Shown one piece after another: positions 5,187 to 12,367 of a stretch of 16,605 nt of DNA (position 1 is the stretch's first letter; each line of letters starts with the position of its first letter). The stretch covers positions 1-16,605 of the forward strand of contig JAHIUG010000098.1 in assembly GCA_018817245.1 (NCBI GenBank), written 5' to 3'. The notes below the pieces were generated by a model, which saw nothing but the letters and a program-made list of their open reading frames with translations, made no database searches and was not told the origin of the DNA. A program made the translations under genes and the position numbers. The DNA comes from Patescibacteria group bacterium. GTDB lineage: Bacteria > Patescibacteriota > Patescibacteriia > 2-12-FULL-60-25.

Positions 5187-5660
5187 CTATGAGCTGCGCG
5201 ATGGATGCGTGATCTGCAGCCGCTCGAAGAGCGCGAAGATCTCTGGAGTGGTCATGATACGTACTTCTTCTGTAACAATGGGAGCACAGACCCATGCGAT
5301 GTAGAGCATGAGCGCCTCGTCCCAGAGCTCTGGCAGACCAGAGAATGAGAAGACATGGTTACGAGCGCGAATTGCACCGCTGTAATGATCTAGGTCTTCA
5401 TTTCGGCTTTGCCGGCTCGTTGTATGTTCAGGATGTTTCCATAATCGTGTGGCTTTTTCTATGGAAAAAGAGCGATATTTTTCATTTTTGTCTGAAGGAA
5501 CTTCTCCCATAGGGTCGTATACGAGGATCATTCCGTCTTCACTGATCAGACAGAACCATCCGCCCTTCCTCCACTTTTCATCTTCGTCCAGGTGCTTAGG
5601 CATTTCAACAAGCACCATTTTCAGAAGCTCGCAGATTTCAGCTACTTTTTCTATATTCAA
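5187..5660 (-). CDS. Uncharacterised 157-aa soluble protein
   Basis: No signal peptide or membrane segment. A helical N-terminus (VAEICELLKMVLVEMPKHLDEDEKW) leads to a beta-rich core (GGWFCLISEDGMILVYDPMGEVP) and a conserved-looking motif HVFSFSGLPELWDEALMLYIA near residues 102-122. The last motif loosely recalls the SxSGxPxxxDE pattern of GlcG/HbpS-like (DUF336) domains, but the match is too weak to name it so. The start is TTG at 5660, decided by a perfect AGGAGG (5668-5673) 7 nt upstream. It has its own promoter (5687-5715) and terminator (5130-5157), so it is a self-contained unit. The function is unknown. Confidence 0.8.
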   Translation of the reverse strand: MNIEKVAEICELLKMVLVEMPKHLDEDEKWRKGGWFCLISEDGMILVYDPMGEVPSDKNEKYRSFSIEKATRLWKHPEHTTSRQSRNEDLDHYSGAIRARNHVFSFSGLPELWDEALMLYIAWVCAPIVTEEVRIMTTPEIFALFERLQITHPSRSS

Positions 5661-5667
5661 TTTTCGT

Positions 5668-5673
5668 CCTCCT
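5668..5673 (-). promoter_or_regulatory. Ribosome binding site AGGAGG deciding a TTG start
   Basis: Full anti-SD match on the minus strand (within AAAAAGGAGGA), 7 nt before TTG at 5660. No ATG lies at a suitable distance. Confidence 0.85.
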
Positions 5674-5686
5674 TTTTGGTGAACTG

Positions 5687-5715
5687 ATTTAAACCCAAAA
5701 CTATCCGCTTGTCAA
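5687..5715 (-). promoter_or_regulatory. Promoter of the 157-aa gene
   Basis: TTGACA (5710-5715 on the minus strand), 17 bp, TTAAAT (5687-5692). The same bases read TTGTCA on the plus strand, in the space shared with the divergent mgtE-type gene. Confidence 0.7.
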
Positions 5716-5736
5716 TGGCAGCTGCATAACCAATTT

Positions 5737-5742
5737 TATGAT
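5737..5742 (+). promoter_or_regulatory. Possible -10 box of the MgtE-type gene
   Basis: TATGAT (5/6 match) lies 12 bp before the ATG at 5755; TATAAG at 5747-5752 is an alternative. The TTGTCA at 5709-5714 is too far (22 bp) to be a normal -35. A very short leader with no SD is implied. Confidence 0.35.
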
Positions 5743-5754
5743 ATTCTATAAGTC

Positions 5755-6723
5755 ATGCCGACTTATTTGACAAAGAGTCACATACTTACCAACGTCCCCA
5801 TTTTTCAACCGAATCAGAAAGTGCGTCAGGCCAAGCTGATTCTGGAGAAAAATAATAAGTGGGATAGTGTTAATTATGTGTATCTGCTGGATAAGAAAAA
5901 ACACTTAAAAGGCATTTTGTCCGTCAAGGAATTATTAGCTGCTCCCAATGATGCCAGGCTGATCACGCGTGCGCATAAGAATCCTGTTTCCGTCCGGCGC
6001 AACACATCAGTAGAGCGCGTTGCCACTTTGGCTATACATCACAACGTAAAATCCATGCCCGTAGTGGATAAGCGCGGCAATTTTTTAGGGGTGGTGGGTA
6101 CAGACCAGATATTCGATGTTCTAAATAAAGCCGGTTTGGAAGACTCCATCCGGTACTCGGGCATTCATCTGGAAAACAGAGGTCTTCTCGATGTTTTGCG
6201 CGAGAGGATCCCGAATCTCAGCAGACGGCGCCTGCCCTGGCTGCTGGTTGGATTAACCGGTGCCATAACGGCCTCATTGTTTGTGGGAAGGTTTGAGCAC
6301 TTGCTCAGAGAAGTGATTGAACTGGCTTTCTTTACCCCAGCTGTGGTTTACATGGGATCAGCAGCAGGTCAGCAGACACAGGCTTTGTTTTTGCGTGCGA
6401 TAACTATAGGAGAAGTCAGGGTTTCAAAGTTTGTATTTAAAGAAATGGCAGCCGGCAGCCTTATAGGTTTGTTGATTGGTGTAATTAGTTTCGTGGCGAT
6501 CTTTCTTCTGTTCAGGGATATTATAGTCGCGTTGATTGTAAGTTTGTCCATGACATTGGTTATTTTGGTAGCCAGTCCTTTAGCCGTAGGCATTACAGCA
6601 ATTCTTGCTAAAAAAAGAGATCCGGCATTGGGAGCCGGACCATTTGGAACCATAATTCAGGATATTACAAGTTTGATTGTTTATTTTACAGTCGCCAGTG
6701 TCGTCCTTAATTTTTTTGGATAA
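5755..6723 (+). CDS. mgtE: MgtE-type Mg2+ channel/transporter, short form without N domain
   Basis: MgtE proteins are dimeric, Mg2+-gated magnesium channels of the cytoplasmic membrane. In this 322-aa protein a CBS pair (about residues 10-130) is followed by the membrane domain (about 160-322) with five predicted helices. The helix-breaking motif FFTPAVVYMGSAAGQQ (192-207) and QDITSLIVYF, with the ion-pathway Asp at 303, match the MgtE integral-membrane family. Full-length MgtE has about 450 residues, with an acidic N domain of some 130 residues before the CBS pair. Here the CBS pair is at the very start, so Mg2+ sensing must rest on the CBS domains alone. No in-frame missing exon-like segment precedes it: the divergent promoter region lies directly upstream. 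No SD is visible. The family call is strong; the ion specificity is inferred. Confidence 0.88.
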   Translation: MPTYLTKSHILTNVPIFQPNQKVRQAKLILEKNNKWDSVNYVYLLDKKKHLKGILSVKELLAAPNDARLITRAHKNPVSVRRNTSVERVATLAIHHNVKSMPVVDKRGNFLGVVGTDQIFDVLNKAGLEDSIRYSGIHLENRGLLDVLRERIPNLSRRRLPWLLVGLTGAITASLFVGRFEHLLREVIELAFFTPAVVYMGSAAGQQTQALFLRAITIGEVRVSKFVFKEMAAGSLIGLLIGVISFVAIFLLFRDIIVALIVSLSMTLVILVASPLAVGITAILAKKRDPALGAGPFGTIIQDITSLIVYFTVASVVLNFFG

Positions 6724-6749
6724 TTGCCATCAATACAACCCAGGTCAAT

Positions 6750-7313
6750 TTATAAATCTTTAACGTACACAAGCAGCTTTTCGAAATCCTTCTTTTCAGG
6801 ATAAATATCATAGATTTTTACGGGCTTCCAGTTTGGGAAGTTTGACGTATTGGTAATCACGACCGCACCTTTTTTTAATTCCTTTCGGAGCTTCAACTCC
6901 AAAGGCGGCATTACGTCATACCAGAGATACGTAAAGACAATATCAGCATCAGCTAAATTCAAATGTAAGATATCTTTTTTCAGAAAATTAATTTTTCGTC
7001 CCATTAATAGGGCTTTAACGTTTGCGAAAAAAATTCTCACCGTACTGAAATCTACGCCATAAACGTAAAGACGCGGGTTGTTTCTCTTTATTGTCAGACT
7101 AAGCGTGCCTCTTCCGCATCCTAAATCGTAAAAATTACCGCTTTTAAATTTATGTTCTCTAATAATTTTATCGATCGTTTCAATTGCCTTTTTTGTAGTA
7201 GGTATATCATGTCCTCTAATAATAGAATCCATGACAAAGACAAAGGATAAAACCGCAAAAGTACCAATCATCAGGAGCAACAAAAGTAGGATCATGAAGA
7301 AAAAAGTGGTCAT
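6750..7313 (-). CDS. Membrane-anchored class I SAM-dependent methyltransferase (FAM173/ATPSCKMT-like)
   Basis: A 187-aa protein. Residues 4-27 form one strong hydrophobic helix. A small Rossmann methyltransferase core follows, with motif I YDLGCGRGT (61-69) and the acidic ribose-binding residue in VYGVDF (Asp87), then ADIVFTYLW and a TNTSNFPNW segment. One N-terminal membrane helix, a compact core and a terminal [ST]NxFPxW-like strand recall the FAM173/ATP-synthase-c lysine methyltransferase family, which modifies membrane proteins. The substrate here is unknown. The start overlaps the end of the ATP-grasp gene by 4 bp, implying translational coupling. It converges on the MgtE-type gene with only 26 bp between stops and no clear terminator. 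Confidence 0.75.
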   Translation of the reverse strand: MTTFFFMILLLLLLMIGTFAVLSFVFVMDSIIRGHDIPTTKKAIETIDKIIREHKFKSGNFYDLGCGRGTLSLTIKRNNPRLYVYGVDFSTVRIFFANVKALLMGRKINFLKKDILHLNLADADIVFTYLWYDVMPPLELKLRKELKKGAVVITNTSNFPNWKPVKIYDIYPEKKDFEKLLVYVKDL

Positions 7314-8509
7314 GCGTAATATTTAAAGAATAAATCAACAATAGCTCCACCAACATTTTGCGGAATGCCGGAAGATGGAAAATGATGCAATTCAATACAA
7401 GGAAGGTTGTTTAATTCTATAATGGCGCACGGTTGGTTTTTCCAGGATAGTGAAATATCTTGTGCCAAAAAATCAATTCCAACCACTCGTACATCGAAAA
7501 ACTTGGCAATATCACGAAATAACCGTAAATTGTCCGAGTGAACTTCGGGTGTTACTTCGATCAGATTACCGCCTAATTTTAGAAACGGGTCTTTTTGCAG
7601 ATAAACCACCTCGTCTGTTTTGGGAATTGTAGAGAAGTCGTGTTTTTTTTCTGATAAAAGTTTCGCGGTTATTTCATTCTCTGTTATTTTATTGAGAGTG
7701 AATTCATTTTGCTGCGGCGAGCCTCTCTGAGGATCCCGATTTTTTTTATCAATTAGCTCACGAACAGTTGAGATTCCGTCACCAACAACATTTGCCGGAA
7801 CTTGTTTTACACAAGCAACAAAATCAAAATCAACAACCGTTGCTCGATAAACAGAAGCGTTTGTAATAAATTTTTCCACGATAAAAGTCGGAGAGTAGAT
7901 TATAGCTTTATCAATCGCCCGTTTAAGCTGTTCGCCGCTCTTTATGTCTGTTGTCACATGTCGACTTACAGAACCGCTGCGCGGCTTCACAACCAAAGGA
8001 AAACCGAGTTGGTTTGTCCCGAATCTCAGTGCTTTTTTCTTTTGCCAAAACCAAAAAGTATCGCCATCTGCAATTGGGAAATTTCTTTTTTTAAGATGAT
8101 GTTTAGTCAGCGTTTTATCGTCAATAATACGGGGATTGTATTTGCTCTTAAAATCCGCGGTTGGCAAATTATCAAATCGAATAATTTTTCCATTCACCAT
8201 GGCTTGCATATGGCAGGTATAACCAAAGCGCCCGCAGATCGCTTTAAATTTTATCCCCCTCTTTTTCGCTTCATCTATAAAACAGGTTGTTCGTAACTGA
8301 ATATCAGAGCGCGTGAAATCGTCTTTTAATGAAACCAATTTTAAGTGAATAAAAAAATTTTCGATTAAAATATCAAAAAACCGATCAATCTTTTTGGGCA
8401 GGGATAGATTGGGTATCAGTCGATCAGTCAACTCATCTATCCAAGTGTTGATATGATGATTAGATGGCAGCGCGCAATCTTTACAGAATCTTTTCTTCTT
8501 TTGCATCAT
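7310..8509 (-). CDS. ATP-grasp ligase of the cyanophycin synthetase/GshF type
   Basis: ATP-grasp enzymes join a carboxylate to an amine through an acyl phosphate. Of the 399 residues, about 140-395 are the ATP-grasp fold: GFPLVVKPRSGS with Lys175, the VEKF hinge (211-214), YRATVVDFDFVACVKQVPANVVGDG (221-245), DVRVVGIDFLAQD (339-351) and the metal-ligand segment IIELNNLP with Glu365 and Asn367. The end HHFPSSGIPQNVGGAIVDLFF closely resembles CphA and the ATP-grasp half of GshF. No Mur-ligase half follows, so it is not cyanophycin synthetase. Residues 1-140 are a separate domain with CKDC (9-12) and further Cys residues. It lies 26 bp after uppP and overlaps the methyltransferase gene. The substrate is unknown; a peptide or amino-acid conjugate is likely. 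Confidence 0.8.
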   Translation of the reverse strand: MMQKKKRFCKDCALPSNHHINTWIDELTDRLIPNLSLPKKIDRFFDILIENFFIHLKLVSLKDDFTRSDIQLRTTCFIDEAKKRGIKFKAICGRFGYTCHMQAMVNGKIIRFDNLPTADFKSKYNPRIIDDKTLTKHHLKKRNFPIADGDTFWFWQKKKALRFGTNQLGFPLVVKPRSGSVSRHVTTDIKSGEQLKRAIDKAIIYSPTFIVEKFITNASVYRATVVDFDFVACVKQVPANVVGDGISTVRELIDKKNRDPQRGSPQQNEFTLNKITENEITAKLLSEKKHDFSTIPKTDEVVYLQKDPFLKLGGNLIEVTPEVHSDNLRLFRDIAKFFDVRVVGIDFLAQDISLSWKNQPCAIIELNNLPCIELHHFPSSGIPQNVGGAIVDLFFKYYA

Positions 8510-8535
8510 AGGATTTGACTATCAATTCGATCCAA

Positions 8536-9348
8536 TCAGTAATAGATGTAGGCAATTAATACAATCGCGGCGAGTGCGAGGCGATACCACACAAATGCGT
8601 AAAGCGTGTGGTTTTTTAAATATTTGAGCAAATAGTGAATACAAATCAGTCCAACAACGAACGCGCTCACAAATCCGAGCGTGAGGTGAAGCGCAGAAAC
8701 ATCCACAATTCCGAATTGATAAACATCGAGCAGCTTTTTAAGTCCTGATCCGGTTATGATCGGCAGGGCGAGTAAAAAGCTAAAGCGCGCAGCAGTTACG
8801 CGGTTGATTCCGAGCAACAGGCCGCCGGAAATTGTGGCACCTGATCTGGAAACGCCCGGAATCAATGCCAAAAGCTGGAAACATCCGATCCACCATCCTT
8901 GTTTCGGGCTCACATTTTCGAACTTCTGCTTAGCAAGACGTTCAGCCGCAACAAACAGTAAACTGCCTGCTATAAGCGTTACTGCGACCAATAACGCGCT
9001 CCTAAACACTGTCTCCATAACATCTTCAAGAAAAAATCCGAGTGCAGCAGCAGGGATAGTGCCGAAAATCAGAGCTAGGATTAGCATGCGGTTTTCCTTC
9101 TTTACTTTCTTACCTTGGCCAATCAAATATCTGACCGCATCTCTAATCAACTCCAGCACCAACTTTCGAAAGTAAACAAAAACAGCCAGAATGGTGCCCA
9201 GCTGCAAAATCGCGTCAAATGTCAGCCCGCCCTGAGTGTTAATACCAAGAACCTCACGCATTAAAATCAAATGCCCGGATGAGGAAATTGGCAAAAACTC
9301 CGTAAGTCCCTGGATTATGCCAAGCAATAAACTGTCGAATATTGTCAT
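8536..9348 (-). CDS. uppP: Undecaprenyl-diphosphatase (BacA/UppP family)
   Basis: Dephosphorylates undecaprenyl diphosphate to the monophosphate, recycling the lipid carrier for peptidoglycan and other envelope glycans. It acts in the cytoplasmic membrane. The 270-aa length is normal. Both signature regions are intact: QGLTEFLPISSSGH (13-26) with the catalytic Glu17, and PGVSRSGAT (164-172) with Arg168, corresponding to the catalytic Arg of E. coli BacA. The rest is predicted membrane helices. It is the first gene of a tight group with the ATP-grasp ligase and methyltransferase. A glycosyltransferase gene lies upstream on the same strand, separated by a hairpin repeat. No SD is visible. Confidence 0.95.
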   Translation of the reverse strand: MTIFDSLLLGIIQGLTEFLPISSSGHLILMREVLGINTQGGLTFDAILQLGTILAVFVYFRKLVLELIRDAVRYLIGQGKKVKKENRMLILALIFGTIPAAALGFFLEDVMETVFRSALLVAVTLIAGSLLFVAAERLAKQKFENVSPKQGWWIGCFQLLALIPGVSRSGATISGGLLLGINRVTAARFSFLLALPIITGSGLKKLLDVYQFGIVDVSALHLTLGFVSAFVVGLICIHYLLKYLKNHTLYAFVWYRLALAAIVLIAYIYY

Positions 9349-9356
9349 ATTTTCTT

Positions 9357-9463
9357 GTCATCCTTAGCGGAGCGGAGCGCAGTCGACCTGCCTGCCGGCA
9401 GGCAGGAGGATATAGCCCCGTATTCCTGAGCGGCCAGATCCTTCAGCTTCGTTCAGGATGACA
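9357..9463. repeat. Intergenic palindromic repeat, TGTCATCCT subfamily with nested 20-bp palindrome (copy 2)
   Basis: Termini TGTCATCCT (9357-9365) and AGGATGACA (9455-9463) are inverted. Between them lies CCTGCCTGCCGGCAGGCAGG (9387-9406), a perfect 20-bp palindrome, and a CAGATCCTTC segment shared with copy 1. It fills the space between the glycosyltransferase stop and uppP. Confidence 0.85.
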
Positions 9464-9497
9464 GTAGCGGTGTATTCTAATCAAAGAGTGAGGATTT

Positions 9498-10838
9498 TTA
9501 AACGATGAGCGGCAAATTCTCCAATTCCATTTTTTCGCCGGTGATTACGCTTTCAATGCGATATGAGCCGTGCGTTGGTGCTTCAATGTAGCCATTCCAA
9601 GCCATTCGCGCTAAGCCGCCGCTATTTATCCAATCGAACAGCCACTCGTCTGTGTAGCGCGGATCACCCTGTGTTACGCCGCCGCCAAATTGTTTTAGCC
9701 AAACTCGATTAAATACCTCTTGCGATCCAATTGAAGGTGCCATAATAATTGGAAGTCCTATTCCCGTGTAAAATGACATTTCACTTGGCTTAGTCCACAA
9801 AATATCGGTCTTGCGTAACAGCTTTGTAAACTCATGAAAATATGTGGGCCGATCTTTGTAATAATCAACAAACACTCCTTTGCCCAACATCCTATTTAAG
9901 CCAAGTTTCTTTATTTCTTTTGTAAAGAAATCAGCGGCCAGTTTTTTCGTACCGGCAGCTAGGTGAACCTGAATTTCCTTGCGTTTGATTTTGTGTTTTA
10001 AGCTATTTATGATTTGCATACCAAGTCTTCTCTGCGCACCTGCGCCACCAACAGAAAATGTTAAGGTCAGAGGATGATTTGGTTTAAGCGGGCACGAGCC
10101 GTTGCCAAGTTCAGCATTAAGCGTACGGACATACTTTTCTGAAAAAATTCTTTTGGGATCCAAATTGCATAGGCGCGCTTTCAGATCGTCTTTAATAATT
10201 GTGCCTTTTGCGCCGCCAATAATTTCTTTGGGCAATGGGAAGCCGGTTAGATAAATATTTTCTTCGCGTACACCATAAAGTTTAAGCCTCTCCATAACGC
10301 GGGCATTTGGCGCGAAATACTTGATACGGCTCTTTTTTGGATCTTTAGCTACCCAAGCGCGGCTCATGTCAGCATCACAAACAACCAAATAAATATCACC
10401 CGGATAATCATAAACTTCTGCTGCAAACGCGGGGATAAAAAAAGTGCAAACCATTGGTAGTGGGTTTGCAGATAGCTTTTCAATCAAATGTTTACCAAGC
10501 CCCAACTTTTCAACCATGAAATAAGTTTGTTTAACTTGCGATGTGGGTTTTGATAAATCACGGCGTGGATAAAACGGCTCGATTCGTTGGTTACGGTCGA
10601 TTAGTTCAAAAGCAATATCTCCAATTATTGGTAATGGTTTTAAACGAGAAATTGTTTCGTAAATCTTGCGACTTTGAACCCACAGCCGTTTATCGTCTTT
10701 GGGAATGCCCTTGTAATCATTGGCATTAATAATTCCGTCATGCGCCAGATCTTTGAGCGCGTAAGCAGCTCGAGAGTGGCCGTAGCCCATGTTAACTGAG
10801 ACGACCCATGCGTTTGCGTGTTTGTGTGTTTTTTGCAT
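9498..10838 (-). CDS. GT-B glycosyltransferase related to MurG/MGDG synthase
   Basis: A 446-aa cytoplasmic or membrane-associated enzyme expected to move a sugar from a nucleotide donor to a lipid or other acceptor. The N-terminal Rossmann half opens with VVSVNMGYGHSRAA (12-25), the Gly-rich acceptor loop typical of the MurG/MGDG-synthase group. The C-terminal half starts near TFSVGGAGAQRRLG and contains a donor-binding pattern KPSEMSFYTGIGLPIIMAP...QEVFNRVW, like the MurG segment that selects UDP-sugars. It is not MurG itself, since the motifs diverge. The ATG at 10838 is chosen over the upstream one at 10907 because a perfect TATAAT lies 7 bp before it and because the upstream start lies in a repeat. 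Its closeness to uppP and a polyprenyl synthase suggests a lipid-linked substrate. Confidence 0.75.
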   Translation of the reverse strand: MQKTHKHANAWVVSVNMGYGHSRAAYALKDLAHDGIINANDYKGIPKDDKRLWVQSRKIYETISRLKPLPIIGDIAFELIDRNQRIEPFYPRRDLSKPTSQVKQTYFMVEKLGLGKHLIEKLSANPLPMVCTFFIPAFAAEVYDYPGDIYLVVCDADMSRAWVAKDPKKSRIKYFAPNARVMERLKLYGVREENIYLTGFPLPKEIIGGAKGTIIKDDLKARLCNLDPKRIFSEKYVRTLNAELGNGSCPLKPNHPLTLTFSVGGAGAQRRLGMQIINSLKHKIKRKEIQVHLAAGTKKLAADFFTKEIKKLGLNRMLGKGVFVDYYKDRPTYFHEFTKLLRKTDILWTKPSEMSFYTGIGLPIIMAPSIGSQEVFNRVWLKQFGGGVTQGDPRYTDEWLFDWINSGGLARMAWNGYIEAPTHGSYRIESVITGEKMELENLPLIV

Positions 10839-10845
10839 ATTGCCA

Positions 10846-10874
10846 ATTATACAGAATTTGCTGTCTATTGTCGC
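10846..10874 (-). promoter_or_regulatory. Promoter giving a leaderless glycosyltransferase mRNA
   Basis: TATAAT (10846-10851, minus strand) is preceded after 17 bp by GCGACA (10869-10874). Exactly 7 nt separate the TATAAT from the ATG at 10838, so transcription should begin at or within a base of the start codon. Confidence 0.7.
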
Positions 10875-10901
10875 TGTTGAATATATGAGGTAAGTTTTAC
10901 C

Positions 10902-10967
10902 TGTCATCTCGAGCGCAGCCGAGAGATCTCATTCAGACGAGATTTCTCCGCTTCGGTCGAAATGACA
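10902..10967. repeat. Intergenic palindromic repeat, TCGAAATGACA subfamily (copy 3)
   Basis: TGTCATCTCGA (10902-10912) faces TCGAAATGACA (10957-10967), with 10 of 11 positions complementary. Inner sequences GAGATCTC and GAGATTTCTC allow further pairing. The 3' half (TTTCTCCGCTTCGGTCGAAATGACA type) is nearly the same as that of the element at 15796-15870. It lies between divergent genes. Confidence 0.8.
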
Positions 10968-10987
10968 AAATTTTATTGATCTAATTT

Positions 10988-11953
10988 ATGTTTGAACAAG
11001 CTTATAAAGAGATAATAGAGCGCTTATTCTCCGAAAATATTCCGGGGTTTGTTGAAGCGCGAGAATTTTGTATGGGAGGTGGAAAGCGGGTTCGTCCGAA
11101 ATTGCTTTTAGATTCGGCAGGCGTATGGGGAGCGGATCAGGGAGCGGCTCTAAAAGCTGCGCTTGGCATTGAGTTGTTGCATCATTATTTATTGGTGCAC
11201 GATGACATAATGGATGGAGATGATTTGCGACGCGGGCAACCGACTTTGCATGCAGATTATATTTCGAAATATGGTGAGAGAAGGGGACAGGGAATGGCAA
11301 TTGCAGTTGGAGATTATTTAGCAAACGAAGCTTTGTCATGTTTTGCAAGCGCTACAGACGATTCAAATAAAAATTCCGAGCTATTCAGAACGGCGAGCGA
11401 AATTACTCGTCAAACTATTTTAGGGCAGCTTCGTGAATATATTCCGAACACAGATTGGACAATGGAAGAACTTCAGAACTTTTATGCATATAAAACCGCA
11501 GCATATTCCGTGCGCTTGCCGTGGCTAGCAGCTGATATCTTGTCAGGTTCGAAAGAGGATCGGCGATCGGATATTGTGCGGGGTGCGGATGAACTTGGGG
11601 TCGCATATCAATTTAAAGATGATTTGATTGAATTTCTTGGCGAAAAGAAGCGTGACATTCATGGATTGAAGAGCGATTTGGCGCGTGGCAAGATGACAGT
11701 TATCAATCGATTGATTTTGGATGCTTTACAGAACGAGGAACGCGATCAACTACTGAATGATTGGAAGAGGGAGGGGCTGTTGTCGCAAGAAAGGGTTCAG
11801 GAATTAACAAGGTTCGCGCACGAAAAGGGGATTCCGGATCAGGTGCAGTTTATAATCAATGAGCGCGTAGAGTCTGCTCGTGAGACATTAAAAACTCTGG
11901 GTTTACTGGAAACACAGAGTGTAAAAATGTTGTTTGATCTTTTGTCATCCTGA
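10988..11953 (+). CDS. Trans-polyprenyl diphosphate synthase (FPP/GGPP synthase family)
   Basis: Condenses isopentenyl diphosphate with allylic diphosphates to make linear prenyl diphosphates, precursors of lipid carriers. Of 321 residues, GGGKRVRPKLL (30-40) is the IPP-binding region, the first Asp-rich motif is DDIMD (72-76) followed by LRRG, and the second is DDLIE (211-215), with the last Asp replaced by Glu. Tyr67 sits 5 residues before the first motif, a position where an aromatic residue limits chain length, so a C15-C20 product is a fair inference. The final residues and the TGA stop (11951-11953) are supplied by the 5' end of an intergenic repeat (TGTCATCCTGA). No SD is seen. It is transcribed divergently from the glycosyltransferase. 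Confidence 0.9.
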   Translation: MFEQAYKEIIERLFSENIPGFVEAREFCMGGGKRVRPKLLLDSAGVWGADQGAALKAALGIELLHHYLLVHDDIMDGDDLRRGQPTLHADYISKYGERRGQGMAIAVGDYLANEALSCFASATDDSNKNSELFRTASEITRQTILGQLREYIPNTDWTMEELQNFYAYKTAAYSVRLPWLAADILSGSKEDRRSDIVRGADELGVAYQFKDDLIEFLGEKKRDIHGLKSDLARGKMTVINRLILDALQNEERDQLLNDWKREGLLSQERVQELTRFAHEKGIPDQVQFIINERVESARETLKTLGLLETQSVKMLFDLLSS

Positions 11954-11962
11954 GCTGAGCGG
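11943..11962 (+). repeat. Half copy of the TGTCATCCTGA repeat, reaching into the prenyl synthase gene
   Basis: TGTCATCCTGAGC starts at 11943 and is followed by related GC-rich bases (TGAGCGGAT). No matching ATGACA arm lies downstream, so only one half of the palindrome is present. It overlaps the last codons and stop of the prenyl synthase gene. Confidence 0.6.
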
Positions 11963-11992
11963 ATGTACAGGTTCTCCTCCGGATTAGAAAAA

Positions 11993-12283
11993 TTATTCCT
12001 GAGGAGTTTGTAATTTAATTTGTTGTTCAATAACTGACTTGTATGGGTCAGAAGTCAGGTATTTTTCTAAACCTACTGCTCCGACGATTTGGAAAAAAAT
12101 GATAACTATTATGGAGGCGATAATTGACGCGCCAACAGCTGTGCCGATTCCGAATAATAATCCCATAATCAATTTTCTTCCGAATCGATTACGTTTATCA
12201 AGAGCATCAGCCACTCGCCCAACTTGTTTGGAAAGCTCTACAATATCTTTGTCGCGGTTCTTTGTTTTTTTAACTGTGGGCAT
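11993..12283 (-). CDS. Small membrane protein, DUF5665-like
   Basis: A 96-aa protein with a very basic N-terminus, a helical heptad-like stretch (IVELSKQVGRVADALDKRNRFG), and one or two closely spaced hydrophobic segments (about residues 38-72: LIMGLLFGIGTAVGASIIASIIVIIFFQIVGAV). A short soluble tail (YKSVIEQQIKLQTPQE) follows. This architecture, with a basic linker then a Gly-rich membrane helix LxxGxxxGxGxxxGA, fits the DUF5665 family of uncharacterised bacterial membrane proteins; this is from memory of the family, not a search. It is convergent with the prenyl synthase gene. Upstream lies a hairpin repeat, then the MscS-type gene on the same strand. The function is unknown. Confidence 0.7.
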   Translation of the reverse strand: MPTVKKTKNRDKDIVELSKQVGRVADALDKRNRFGRKLIMGLLFGIGTAVGASIIASIIVIIFFQIVGAVGLEKYLTSDPYKSVIEQQIKLQTPQE

Positions 12284-12292
12284 ATTTTTGTT

Positions 12293-12363
12293 CTGTCATT
12301 CCCGCGAAAGCTGGAATCCATGTCCATTTAGATATGGATCCTGGATCAAGCCCAGGATGACAG
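12293..12363. repeat. Intergenic palindromic repeat, TGTCATTCCCGCG subfamily (copy 4)
   Basis: CTGTCAT (12293-12299) and ATGACAG (12357-12363) are inverted termini. The inner arms ATCCAT and ATGGAT also pair. The 5' arm carries ATTCCC-8 nt-TGGAAT, like the widespread 'ATTCCCGCGAAAGCGGGAAT' hairpins of many bacteria. It fills the gap between the DUF5665-like gene and the MscS-type gene and overlaps neither. Confidence 0.8.
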
Positions 12364-12367
12364 GTTA

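Noticed and set aside
7802..8296. 164-aa plus-strand open frame
   Set aside because: Antisense to the ATP-grasp gene, whose motifs are unmistakable.
7310..8509. Cyanophycin synthetase
   Set aside because: The ATP-grasp part matches, but the C-terminal Mur-ligase-like half required for cyanophycin synthesis is missing.
10839..10907. Upstream ATG giving a 469-aa glycosyltransferase
   Set aside because: It overlaps the promoter and the TGTCAT repeat (the start codon itself is part of the repeat); the first 23 residues look unlike a conserved N-terminus.
12293..12363. Neisseria dRS3 repeat
   Set aside because: ATTCCC-8 nt-TGGAAT resembles it, but such hairpins occur in many phyla and one arm deviates; no evidence for a Neisseria origin.
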